64,000 nucleotides of DNA. Source: Polytrichum commune (Eukaryota > Streptophyta > Polytrichopsida > Polytrichales > Polytrichaceae). Position numbers and translations under genes: made by a program. The notes under the pieces are model-generated. The model did not search any database, had not been told where the DNA came from, and worked only from the letters and a program-made list of their open reading frames with translations. The stretch lies in the NCBI GenBank assembly GCA_950295325.1, contig OX485803.1, positions 58,791,554-58,855,553 of the forward strand. Reading direction: 5' to 3'. Within the stretch, counting starts at the first letter, position 1; the number at the start of each line of letters is the position of its first letter. Below are positions 1 to 15,108 of this stretch, piece after piece.

Positions 1-374
1 CATCCGGTAGGACTGGAATGGTCCGAGCAACTAAGTGTCTGCCATGGACACCCGAAAGCACCAAATCTAGACCCACATTGACGGAAACCTAAGCCACACT
101 GACGTTCTGTGCGGGTCCACAAAGAGCGCATGACTTTCCGGAAATATGGCAAACTTGAAAATGGGCCTCAATAGTCGTACACATCATCAGCCAGTGCTTC
201 TCCGAAGAGATAAGCAGAGATTAGCTCGCACAACTTCCGAGCGATGAACTACCATGAAGTATGCTAGTTGCGCATTGCCTTACAAGCTTTCTACTTTCAT
301 CACTAAGAGGGCTCCCGTGCCTACGTCCTGCTTGCATTCAAAAGTTGGCATAAACCTCCATGAAAGGGCATTAC

Positions 375-498
375 CTGAGTCAGTACTGGAGGCAAATGAC
401 AGAGAAGAGCAGAGGACGAGCAGCAATACGAACTTGGCGAAGGAGCGCATCCGTTGTAGCTGAAACCAGGCCGAGAGGCCTGCACCCAACTGAGCCAT
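375..498 (-). CDS. Possible first coding exon with signal peptide, gene leaving the window
   Basis: On the minus strand an ATG at 498 opens 41 codons and a split codon. They end at a consensus 5' splice site (CTCAG then GTAATG, exon end 375). Near the N terminus is a basic-then-hydrophobic stretch, RMRSFAKFVLLLVLCSSL, followed by small residues (SFASS) suitable for signal-peptidase cleavage, so a secreted or membrane product is suggested. The in-frame continuation stops at about 280, so a real gene would need the intron. An acceptor near 125-130 (minus strand) would open a Cys-rich frame that stays open to position 1. The GC-rich DNA upstream (500-1,260) would be its leader/promoter. No family is recognised, and a chance ORF cannot be excluded. 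Confidence 0.28.
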
Positions 499-1137
499 CC
501 ACGGAGACCTCAGAGGAGCAATGCCCTGCTCCTTCTATAACACCACACTGCACTGCTTGCCAGATCTACCACACAAACAGTTCCCTGTCTCCCTATTGCC
601 TACCCTGTGTGCTACTCCCCTCAGACTTGCGTCTGCCTCTCCTCGACACCTTACACTTGCACCACATTGTTGTCAACCCTGTCCAACCATTGCCACCCTA
701 ATCCCAATACACGGGCCTCCTCCGCAAAGCCTCGCTGTACGCCCACAGATCCTGCAGCTCCAGTAGCCAAGCACCTAACTTATCCGCCCTTCCCTTTGTC
801 ACTCTGTCGGTCTAGAGACACCCGCATGCGCCGAGACTCAGCTGCGCCTTGGCCGGCTTGCCTCGCCTCCTCCCTCGTCTAGCTCAGAGCATTGCCGGCA
901 GCTCACACACAGATAGATCGATTTCAAGCAGCGCCAAAGGCGGCGTATTGGGCCGAGCGCTGCCTGTCCTTCCCTGGGCCGAGAGTCCCAAGTGATGAGA
1001 GTGCTGGTGCAATGCCTAGCTAGCTAGCTGCTGATGAGAGTGGCAGCAGAGTCGCAAGCTAGCCCGGCGACGACGGAAGGAAGAAGGAAGGAAGGAGCGA
1101 AAGAGCGAAGGAAGGGGGCGTCCAAGTTCTTGTGATC

Positions 1138-1202
1138 TGTGTGTGCGCGCGCGTGTGTCTGACAAGGAGATCGACAACCAACCAACAACCAACAACCCAA
1201 CC
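1138..1202. repeat. GT/GC alternating tract and AACC-rich tract
   Basis: A GTGTGTGCGCGCGCGTGTGT-like alternating purine-pyrimidine tract (about 1,138-1,158) is followed within 20 bases by repeated CAACCAA units up to about 1,202. Both are simple sequence. The alternating tract is of a type that can adopt Z-DNA, often found near plant promoters. Confidence 0.6.
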
Positions 1203-1438
1203 GTCCGTTGCAAAATCACCGTGACATTGTGAATAACTTTCACTTCTTATAACTTAAGGTACTCTCCTCTGTCACCTCATGTAAGTGAAGTTTGGAGCCG
1301 ATGAAGTTGTCTCTGTTGCTGTATGTTCAAATGTGTTGATTGAATCCCTTTGGAGTTTGCAAAAAATGCTACTGTGCTGTACCTTACTGTTTCGCATGCT
1401 TTTGCAATTTGATCATCAGTGACCGAGTCACACTTTAC

Positions 1439-1512
1439 CATTGTTTATGGTATTCAATGTCACTTGCGTACTAGCATTGCTCATCCTATTATGCACATTG
1501 AGCTATCTCTTA
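1439..1512. repeat. Left 74-bp direct repeat abutting an inverted-repeat element
   Basis: This 74-base segment, beginning CATTGTTTATGG and ending CTATCTCTTA, matches 2,018-2,091 at 66 of 74 positions with no gap. All eight differences are transitions. Its last three bases are the TTA target duplication of the element at 1,513-2,014, so the repeat ends exactly at the element. Sequence beyond the outer ends of the two copies is not similar. Confidence 0.85.
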
Positions 1513-2014
1513 GGGCCGTTTCACACTACGGCCGCCCAAGTCGAGTGGTTGTGGGATTGAATGGCCAAACTTTGTTGAGAGTCCAAAGAAGTGGGCTGAA
1601 ATTACATAGCCAATAAAATATCGGAATTGGAGACTTCGGCCAAGCATGGTGTGCAGCCTCCAAAGGCCAAGCCCAAAGTCCAAAGGAAGAAGGAGCATCC
1701 CACTTTATTCCATGTCCAAAACAACCCCTCCAATCTAACGCCCAAGATCTTATCATTTTATTTTTATTTTTTAATGAACAAAAGTGACAGCCTTTCGACC
1801 ATAGTTTGGGTTTCCATTCCTGTCTGACCTAAATTTCCTTCGAGACTGTTGTCTTTGGTCAAAAAATATTGCCATGTATGCATTTTGGAGAGCAACGGTC
1901 TTTGGACTTTGCCCTCTAGTGTGAAGGGTCCAGAGGCCAAATTCTTGGTTTCTTGCACTATGATTGGTGGAAATCGATAGCCTCTCGACCTTCGGCCATA
2001 GTGTGAAGCGGCCC
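1513..2014. mobile_element. PIF/Harbinger-like MITE (GGGCC family, copy 1)
   Basis: The element starts GGGCCGTTTCACACTACGGC and ends with the matching inverted form (GCCATAGTGTGAAGCGGCCC). It is bounded on both sides by TTA (1,510-1,512 and 2,015-2,017). A 3-bp TTA duplication with a GGG-starting inverted repeat is the signature of PIF/Harbinger/Tourist elements. It is about 502 bp and holds no transposase frame, so it is non-autonomous. Copies with related termini lie at 45,184, 57,288 and 60,657. Confidence 0.8.
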
Positions 2015-2017
2015 TTA

Positions 2018-2091
2018 CATTGTTTACGGTATCCAATGTTACTTGCGTATTGGCATTACTCATCCTACTATGCACATTGAGCTATCTCCTA
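2018..2091. repeat. Right 74-bp direct repeat abutting an inverted-repeat element
   Basis: This is the partner of 1,439-1,512 and starts immediately after the right-hand TTA of the element. See the left copy for the comparison. Confidence 0.85.
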
Positions 2092-4962
2092 ATTGAATGT
2101 CACCAAACTACAATGCATACTTATCTCTATTTGGCAAACACATGGTTGAAGTACATGCCACTCATTTGAACATACTTGCTACATTTCATTTTTATCATTA
2201 AATGATCATGAATGAATGTTCTATCTTTGTTTAGTTTAGAAATCTTCTCATCTAGTTTCAACTTCCCCCTCTTTCAAGATTGCAACATACCCCCACCTTG
2301 TCCATCTATTAATGTGAGTCACCTTGCCAAGCTATTTAACATGTCCTTATTGAACTTAAACCCATAATTAGTAGTTACATGTCATACATGTAGGCTTACA
2401 AGTACTCGTTATTATAGAAAATAAGATTGTTTGACCTTGACCATGCTTTAACACAACCACAAATATAATTCCAAGCCTTTTTTTATATTTGTTGGTAAAG
2501 TAAAAGTGAACCTCGTTGTAAAAACTTATAGAATTTCGTAAATCTACCATGAAAATGTTATATGTGTTGTAAATCATCTTTGGTTGTTACATGCCATCTG
2601 TAAAATAAAAGACTATTGACTAATATTTGAGTAAGTATGGACATGAGACTTGTCCAAACTTAATAATGGATATGAGAGTGTGTTTTTTTTTTTGCATAGT
2701 CAAGACATGCATATTGCATAAAATATATTTGAGAGAAAAAATAAAATAAATAAGACAAAACTCCCAATATTACCCATTTTAGAGTGCAATATGGTAAAAA
2801 AATCTCTTAAGGAATCTTTTTTCCCACAAAAAAACACAATATGCATGAACTAAAAAGTGTTGTACAACAAGAAATGCATTCCACATCTAGGATTAGTTGT
2901 TGTCATTTTTATCGGTAGGGCTGCTAATACAAATTCACATGTATGATTTCATTATGCCTATAACTCATGCATAAGTCCATATTTACTTAAGACTTATTTC
3001 ATTGTGAATTTTGCTATTTACTTACAATGTTTGTGAATTGTTGTTCTCATTTCCAATGTCATTTTTCATATTTTAAATGATAGTGTGCCTTATTTATCTA
3101 AACCTTGTGAATATGGATTGGTTCAATATGTATGTAACTTCAAGTTCGTGATTGATATATATTGTCTTAACTATACATTTACCATGTAACTCTTTCAAAA
3201 GACCTTGGCTTGTTTTCTCTAATGAATAGTTGATGAAAGTTTAGGATGTTATTGATTAACATACAAAAGAACCAAGGCTTATAAGAAAATCGTATTTTGG
3301 GGTTGGTGGAAAATTCACTATCATCTTCTTAAATTCCTATGTGTTGTTCTTTGCTCAAAGAGTTTTTTTTTATGGACTTTTTATGAGTATTTCAATTTGT
3401 TCATGCTCACTCAAAGCCAAGGGGGTGGCTTCTCAAACAAGAATGGTCAAAGGCTTTTGAGGTTCTTCTAGGGTTTTAGCATCACAAGTTTCAAGTTAAT
3501 TTCATTATCAAATGATACATAAATTGTAGTGAACGATCCAAATCTTAATGTTTTAATCCTCTAAAGAGACCATTATTGAAAGAAAAAAATATTTTTGATG
3601 TAACTCATCGCATATTCCCTCCCAACATAGGCTCCAATAATGCCCAAATCACACCTCTACTCATATATTTGTTATGTTATTTTAATATGTGAAACATGGG
3701 AGGCTTTGAAGATTATTAGATCTTATGAATTTCACCTCATTTACATCCATAATGTTAGATTTATGAGTTGGATGTTTCTTATTTTTATTTAACAATGCTC
3801 AAAGAGAGGGCTTCAAGATCACTTGTTTCATACCCAACACCCCTTTGTGGAATAAAGTGTTTAATAATCTTCACATGTACATTTTGTGACAAAAAAAACA
3901 CTCCTTGAGAACACGAGGCACATGGCTCAAATCTTTGAACCACCGTTGTCTAATCTATTAGACTATAAATAGGCATAGAAAGGGGACCATGTTATCAACA
4001 TGTGCATTTTTAATTTTTTACATGTGGTATAATTCATAATATTCTTAAGCATTTATAACACTTACATGTGCATTGGGACTAAACCACCCATTACACCCAA
4101 ATTATATTGCAAGATAACCTAGGTATTCAAGCATTCAATCTATGCATTGAGTTCATACATTTAGTTGCTCCAAATTTGTGAAGTCATTGTATTAAATTGA
4201 ATCTATTGAATACATGTTCAAAGTCTTGCTCATAGTAGGTCACAACCACTTCACTTGTTAGGCCCAACTTGTATTGGCAAGTCAACCTACCCACCCCAAT
4301 TCACACATACCAAAGAGGAATTCACAAATTTGCAATAAGCATGCTTTGATGTACAGGCCAGTTCACCTTTGCTTAAGAAAGTGGCAATTTTGTTCTTAAT
4401 TCTATAATGGACATGCTATATAGCTCATGAATCGACACTCAAGTTTGGCAAGCATGCACGGTTTATCAAATCTTCACAATCAAGTGAAAAGTGGTGAAAA
4501 ATGTCATTGGTAGGCTAGCTTAAGGAAGGACTTGCTACCACATTGCCATTGGGTTTAAATCATCCCATGGGTAAATTCAAGATTTATTCTTGGTTGGGTG
4601 CAAGCATAGGAAAGTGGACAAAAAACGTGCGATGGTATCTTAAAACCATAGTTTTTTTCTTTTTGGTCAAACACCTAAAAGTAGTAGCAAAATGTTGTTT
4701 AAATTGATTTTATTTTTTCATGGTGACTTGTATTGTTGTGTTAAGTACTAAATGTGGAACACCAAGTTGAGGTCTTCAAAACTTAATAGAAAAAATAATG
4801 CTAAAAATAATGGTTAGATCTGGTTTTGAACGTAAAGCGAATGAACTTAACTGTTTTGATTTTGATTTTGTTCATATTCCTTAAACTCGTTATACATTCG
4901 AGGTCATTACCAAATATTAATGTAGAAAATCACCAATTCAATGTGTGTGTGTGTGTGTGTGT

Positions 4963-5022
<60 letters not shown>

Positions 5023-8000
5023 GTGTGTGAAAATTACTTGTTCAATATCATCACTTGCACACCCACTTGCCACGTCTTCTAAAATATGTAGACTTTTTTT
5101 GAGGTTGTTTTTGTGAACACCATTTGCTTGGCCTTATAGATCAATATGATAGTTTAAATATCATGGATTTTTTTTCTTCACAAAATTGAAAGTTAGCATA
5201 TTATTTTATATCACTTTCACTTAAACATTTGCAAGGATCAAGAGTGGACAACTCAAACAGGTGAGTGTTACCACCATTGTAAATTTTAAGCTAATTACTT
5301 GTATACTTGTAATACTAAAAATGGTGTTAAAATAAACAAAAATACACCCTCCCATCCCCCCCATTTGATTTGGTTTTTTTAATAGGATATTAAAACTATA
5401 AATTTCACCTTGTTTACATAAGGTTCAAAATTATACATTAAATGCTTCTCTATTTCTATCTAAAATTGCTCAAAGGAGGGGTTGAAGATGACCTATTTTG
5501 GATTAGAAGTGGGACTAGATTGTACCTAAACAAATTAATAAGTCATCCATGTCATCTCCAGTTGGTTAGTGAAGGGCCTTCCAGTTGGCACGTGAGACCC
5601 CCTTGTCTCCTCTTAGCTGTTGTGAAACTTATCACTGAGTTGTAAATATCAATGAATTGGCAAAGGGCTATGATGTGACTTTGGATACTTTAAATCCATT
5701 TTCTAACAATCAACGAATTGTTATATCAAATTATCCTCAGTGACACGAGTTATTAATATATTTGACATATGTTATGTGTCATGTAAATTTTATAATTATG
5801 ACCTTACAATAATTTGTGGATTAACAGTTTGTTGTAGAAAAAAAATATAAAAAATATTTGAGATGATATTATAAGACAAATAATCATTCAAATGATGACC
5901 ATATAAATCAAGGTATCGAAAAAAAGTATAACAATATAGATCAAGGTATCAAAAGAAACAATGACAATAAATTAGAAGGTATCGAGAATTTCAAAACTAT
6001 TAATTAAATGCTATAATGTGATGTATAAAGTATGGTTATGAAGAACATAAGTATTGAGGATACATTTTCCAATATAATCATCCACGTCTATTGTGTCAAG
6101 TCACTTGAAAACTACATTCTTTTGTATAATTAGTATGAGCCACACTAATTTCCCATTGCCCACACTATTTTCCGACTATAATTTGAAATAGCCCACTCTA
6201 GTTTCTGGTGTGAAAATTGAGTGTGGGCATTTTTGCCTACATATTTGGATGATTTTTTTAAAAAATTATTCATTTTTTAAAAAAAATTCTCCATAAAATC
6301 TTATATTTTGTAACTATCCATTTTCAATCACTTGTATTTTGAGATTTTGATCAAACTTGCAACAATAATATAAATACCACTAGGGAGTGGATTGTCTCTC
6401 AAATAGGCGGTGATGTTTATTGCCTATACTTGAGCAACCATCCTTGACATGGAATATTGTAAAGTTTTATTATTAGATCAAAGATTTTGTGCAAAGTGTT
6501 ACCTACTCTTGCATATTTGACTCATGGGGTTTCAATCGAGGTTGCAAAAGCTTAACACAATTATAATAGGCCCATGCATTCTCTCCTGAGAAGTTTTCAA
6601 GCTTTGTAAACCCCATTGAACATCCTTTAGAGACATGTGTTGAAAGAACGTTGTTGTCCAAGTCTTCCATTAAAATTCTCAACCTAGTGCCAAACCTTAG
6701 TCATGTCTTTACTATAACCTAAGATACTTCTAGATTCATTCCTTCTATTGCCAAATCTATCTTACACTATCATAACTATCTAGAAGGCTCTACACCGTCA
6801 ATGCATACCTCAAGCTTCCAGACCATACAAACTTCAAGTGAAGTATACTAGATGTATATTAGAAAAATCTAAACCATGTAGACAATTGTGCAAACTATAC
6901 ACACTTAATTTCGTATCCAACATCACGTTATTGTATATTGAAGTACAATTGATATTACTAAACCTTCAACGACTAATGCAACAATGCATTGCAATGAAAA
7001 CATATATTCAAAAAATGAAATCATCTTGCCAAAGTTTACGGTACAAGCTCCCTTTCAAAAAAAAAAAAAGATTTTTCCTCATGTGGTCCTGCAAATGTGG
7101 AGGGAAAAATATTTAATTTGCCACCTCATGTTTGTGTCCAATGATAATGCACACCTGATCATGGATCCCCTTGCTGCAAACACACCATGAGAACGAAGAT
7201 ATTCATTAACATGAGGGAAGCTAGCATGTGAGTTGTGAGCGATAACATGTGAATAATGAGCAATAACATGAGATATCATTTTCCATTTATAGAATATACT
7301 CCACAAATTCCGAATAAGTTGGCTATAAATGGAACGCAAAGAGACATTTGACATAAAAAAAACTCTACTACCATGGAATTCATGCTCTATATTTTGTCAA
7401 GGGGTCTATTACCATTTAGTCATCATGTTTTTGCAGATCTATAAATAAGCCTCAATATATTTTTGTAATTTGAATGCTAGTGAATGGAACTTCAAAATAG
7501 CTACAATTACCTACATATATTGAAGGTTCATAGAATTTATATTTCAACGATGTACTAACAACACATCTTGATTATATATCATTGATTATCAATGCTCAAT
7601 AATAGTTGCAACCCTATATCATTTGGGTATGATGCCCATGACCTTGTTGTAATTCAAAGTTACAGTTGCATACACGAAGGTGCTTGCCATCATGTAGTCA
7701 ACATTGCATATAGATTATGAATACGTGATACATCCATACACATACTCACCTCCGTTTTATACTCTTAACAACAATGGTATTAATGTCCATGTGGTAGAAT
7801 TTATCTAAGACAACAATATACATGAGACCGTGAAATTGATAATGACACATGTGCAAATATCCAGAAGATATACATATTGGTATTGCAAAATGTTGGGTTA
7901 GCTATGTTACACCCACACATACTTACCTTCATTTATACCCTCAACAACTTCGGTCTAAATGTCTGAATGTCTTTGCGGTATAAAACTATCCAAAGATGCA

Positions 8001-9055
8001 ATGTATGAAATACCATGAAATTCAAGAACAAGGCTTTTGGATGGCTGACCAGGCGGACTAGTTCCTCCCTCTTCACCCCTGGGAGGCCCTACGAGCAATT
8101 GTGGATTGCCAGCCCAACCTCCCCCACGATGTGCAAGCGGTGGTGGAGCAGTGGTCATAGTTGCAAAGGATGTTGCCATCCAAAATGGTTTTGATGAAAT
8201 AAGTCGCGGAAATTTAGGGTTTATGAGAATCGACGGCCAAGGAGGAAAAAAAAATGCATCATTGGTCAACCCTAAAAAAGAGGTAATGTGGTTGTGCTAC
8301 ATGACATTTTTCTTGTTATGCACTCGGGACCTTTACCTCAATGACATATGTGCAAATATAAAATAGATTTTATCTAGATAAATCTATAGTGTTGTCAAGG
8401 AAAATCTCATGCCATAGATGCATGCATGATACATAACCATTTTGTACATAATTTGATTACATGAAGAGACACACCTATTCAAATTGTCAATGGTTATATA
8501 TTAAGAGCAAGGCTTCCTTATTTCCTTATGGGAAGGAAAGATAGCAATGAAGGTTGTCAACGGTTTTATATGCCGAGCAAAGGATTCTTACACATGCTAT
8601 TACTAGAGAATGTTTAGAATTTATTTTCATGGATGGTCTTGGGAGCTTGACTTTAATCTTTATTGCTTTTTTTCCTCCCCAAAACATAACATTACTCAGT
8701 TGATCAGCTGTGTTTAGTTGCCTTGACTTTAGATTCAGATCATTAGGATTCCAACACCCATAGGCTTTATTCTCAAATGTATCATGGGGCCCATAAACAC
8801 AACTCATCAACCGAGTAATGTTATGAACCCCATTGTTTACCACTGCATCATAAAAAACCCAATAATTTGTATATAATACACGACTATGATGTTCATGTAC
8901 TTATTATTATCAAAATATGTAAGTTATTTTTTCCTCCGGAAACAAACTCACCTATTCCATCTTAATTTGAGATGTCAAATAGAAAAGTTTTGCAATACCT
9001 TTGTAGATGATTGTGGATGGAAAAGAAGGTTCACATAACCTTGAATTTTTGAATA
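2092..9055. other. AT-rich gene-free stretch
   Basis: About 7 kb of AT-rich DNA without any reading frame that I can tie to a protein family. It contains a compound GT/AC/AT microsatellite (listed separately) and short homopolymer tracts. A local repeat shares the motif AATGTTGGGT and, further on, GTTACACCCA near 7,885-7,930 and 9,575-9,625. A less AT-rich block at about 8,030-8,270 has open frames on both strands (a 104-codon minus ORF at 7,955-8,269, Pro/Gly-rich), but nothing in it is recognisable. I see no tRNA, rRNA or intact transposon here. Confidence 0.5.
4942..5029. repeat. Compound microsatellite (GT)n(AC)n(AT)n(GT)n
   Basis: About 23 bases of GT repeat run directly into about 40 bases of AC repeat, then about 18 bases of AT repeat and a short GT tail. 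GT next to AC is self-complementary, so the block can fold into a hairpin as well as being length-unstable. Confidence 0.95.
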
Positions 9056-9690
9056 AGATCAAAATTTTGAGGAAAATAAAAAAATAAAAATTTAAAGAAT
9101 AAAATCAAAACTTTGAATAGAAATAAATTTAAAATAGAAATAGATTTTGAGTAAATTTATTTTCTGAATATATATTTTAATAGTGAAAGTGCATTTTGAA
9201 TGAAATTAAAATGGAATAAAATTAAAAAAGGGAATAAGAATAAGAATTGAATATTTTAAAAATTAAAATACTGAATAGAATTAAAATATGGAATATAATT
9301 CAGATACTCAATGGAATTCAAAAAATGAATAAAATTCAAAAAAATAACATTCATAATAATGAATAAAATTGGAAAATTGAATGAAATTCAGATATTGAAT
9401 AAAATTCAGTAAAATTAAAAATTGTAAAAATTGTATAAAATTCAACACTGAATAAAATTCAACATTGAATAAAACTCAAAATTGAACAAAATTGAAAATT
9501 GAAAAAATTGAAAATTTAAAGAGAAATCTAGATCTCTCTTCCCCAACCACATATTTGTAATGAATATTGGCACTGAAAAATGTTGGGTCGGGCCAGATAA
9601 AAGTACGTTACACCCATACACATATCATACTACCTTTACTGCTTCTTCTTTTATTTATAACCAATACGGCTAGAAACTATATTTGAAGAC
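7720..9690. repeat. Diverged local repeats sharing AATGTTGGGT / GTTACACCCA
   Basis: Segments at about 7,725-7,900, 7,870-8,010 and 9,556-9,690 share the order ATATTGGtattg, AATGTTGGGT, GTTACACCCAcAcA and a following Thr/Tyr-rich looking CATAC-ACC-TT tract. The match is patchy (small gaps). It looks like an old dispersed or tandem repeat rather than a gene. Confidence 0.4.
9056..9535. repeat. A-rich degenerate array of GAATAAAATTCAA units
   Basis: Almost 500 bases are built from diverged variants of GAATAAAATTCAAAA and TTGAATAAAATTCAaCA. The irregular spacing is roughly 14-25 bases. The core GAATAAAATTC is nearly palindromic. The array is strongly A-biased on the plus strand and contains no reading frame of note. 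It ends just before the CT-repeat and leader region of the ATE1 locus. Confidence 0.75.
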
Positions 9691-9841
9691 AACGTCCTAG
9701 GTTCAAAAGAAAAAATCACAAATTTTCCATATAATTTTTGTAGATTTTAGAAAATACAAAGTTTCCCAATTTTTCAAACAATTGAACGAGTGCCGAAGTG
9801 GTAAAGGTACTCGGTACATATTATTCATTTGGGGCTTGAAC

Positions 9842-9843
<2 letters not shown>

Positions 9844-9873
<30 letters not shown>
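9844..9873. repeat. (CT)n microsatellite
   Basis: About 30 bases of uninterrupted CT repeat. It follows a segment at 9,785-9,825 (GAGTGCCGAAGTGGTAAAGG) that resembles the 5' half and A box of a class II tRNA. It may therefore mark a tRNA-derived short element, but no convincing B box follows. Confidence 0.8.
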
Positions 9874-9878
<5 letters not shown>

Positions 9879-9879
9879 C

Positions 9880-10878
9880 CACAGTCCCTGCAGTAAAGTA
9901 GATTTGTGGACGGACAGTGAGCTTAAGTGTGGGAGTCTAATTACTCCTCCTTATTATGCTGACTGGACAGGAGTGGTCTGCCTTATAGCTCCCAAGGGAT
10001 ACCCTAGGTTCCCTTGGTGCCCCGTTCCCATGAAGCGTTCTCATGGTTCCCCACTTCGTCTCGCTCCCTTCCCAGGTTCTGCCTTTCTTTCTCTCTCTCT
10101 CTCTGCTCTTGGGATGATGCGCAATCGGCTTCCCAGCCCAAGCCCCTTCGATGATCGCCACAGCTAAGCTTATAGCCTTGCCTTTCCTCCAGCTTGCCAT
10201 GCACGCCTTCCTTGTACATGGCATGTGAAGAAGTAGAGCTATTTCCTGCACCGTATGGCCATGGGATCGCACCAACAACTCTGCTGCTGACACACACCCA
10301 TTTTTGACTCCAGTCTTCGATTGCATCTCCGTACCTGCTGCACCTTTCAATCGCGACTCTTTTGATTCTCCAAGCCCCCCTGCTCTCTCTCTCTCTCTCG
10401 TGCGCGCGCGCTGTCAGATTGATCATCTCGAATAATTTCCTGTACAGAGTGAGTGTTTTGGTCTTTTTCTCACTTGGCTCATCCCCCCCCCCCCTTTTCT
10501 CTTTAATTAGGGTTCAAATTCACACCAGACTCCGAGGTTGGAGCTACCTGAAAGCTTTGTATCTGTGCGACTGCCTCTGTACATAATCGGATTGGAACAT
10601 AAGGTTTGTGGAGGATTTGGGTTGTCTTGGAATGCTGTAGAATCTACATAGGACATATGTTGGTTTGGGAGGGACAAGAGCATCGGATGATATTGGGTTG
10701 CACACAAGGTGTTGATCTTCTGGATGTGAGTTTTGTACGTGAAGGTTTGGTTCAACTGGGAAGGGGAAGGTGGTAGCATTGGTGCAGCCATACATGAAAG
10801 ATCGACGACCTCGGAACCTGAGGGCATGAATTGGAGGGTGGATCAGTGAAAGGTTTTTGATGTTTGAGCACTCGGAGG
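9880..10878 (+). promoter_or_regulatory. Probable promoter and 5' leader of ATE1
   Basis: Roughly 1 kb of higher-GC DNA leads into the first ATE1 exon. It contains pyrimidine patches (CT tracts at about 10,090-10,108 and 10,381-10,399, and a C12 tract at 10,483-10,494) of the Y-patch type common near plant transcription starts. A stop codon at 10,858-10,860, in frame with exon 1, bounds the coding start. No TATA box or leader intron can be assigned with confidence. The 100-140 codon minus-strand ORFs here have no recognisable domain and are treated as chance. Confidence 0.45.
10483..10494. repeat. Poly-C tract (C12)
   Basis: Twelve consecutive C residues in the ATE1 leader region. This is one of eight C or G runs of at least ten in the window. 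Confidence 0.95.

Positions 10879-15108
<4,230 letters not shown>

Larger units (their letters stand above)
1..1260. other. GC-rich, promoter/leader-like region
   Basis: This stretch is clearly richer in G+C than the DNA that follows it. It carries pyrimidine- and purine-rich patches (a GGAAGGAAGG-type tract near 1,078-1,115), a GTGTGCGCGCGCGTGTGT alternating tract near 1,138-1,158 and an AACC-rich tract near 1,175-1,202. No long conserved reading frame is visible on the plus strand. The short ORFs here have no recognisable domain. The composition suits a promoter or 5' untranslated region, most simply for a gene transcribed to the left (see the minus-strand exon at 375-498), but no TATA box or transcription start can be assigned by eye. 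Confidence 0.4.

Noticed and set aside
4826..5116. 96-codon ORF with Cys-Val and Thr-His repeats
   Set aside because: It is the translation of the GT/AC/AT microsatellite.
7955..8366. Overlapping plus and minus ORFs of 86 and 104 codons
   Set aside because: Open frames on both strands of a short GC-richer block, Gly/Pro-rich, with no domain and no clear start context.
9785..9830. tRNA gene resembling tRNA-Ser/Leu
   Set aside because: Only an A-box-like half is present. There is no anticodon arm, T arm or matching acceptor stem.
9937..10426. Minus-strand 137-140 codon ORFs antisense to the ATE1 leader
   Set aside because: They overlap each other in two frames, are Arg/Glu-rich from purine-rich simple sequence, and have no domain.
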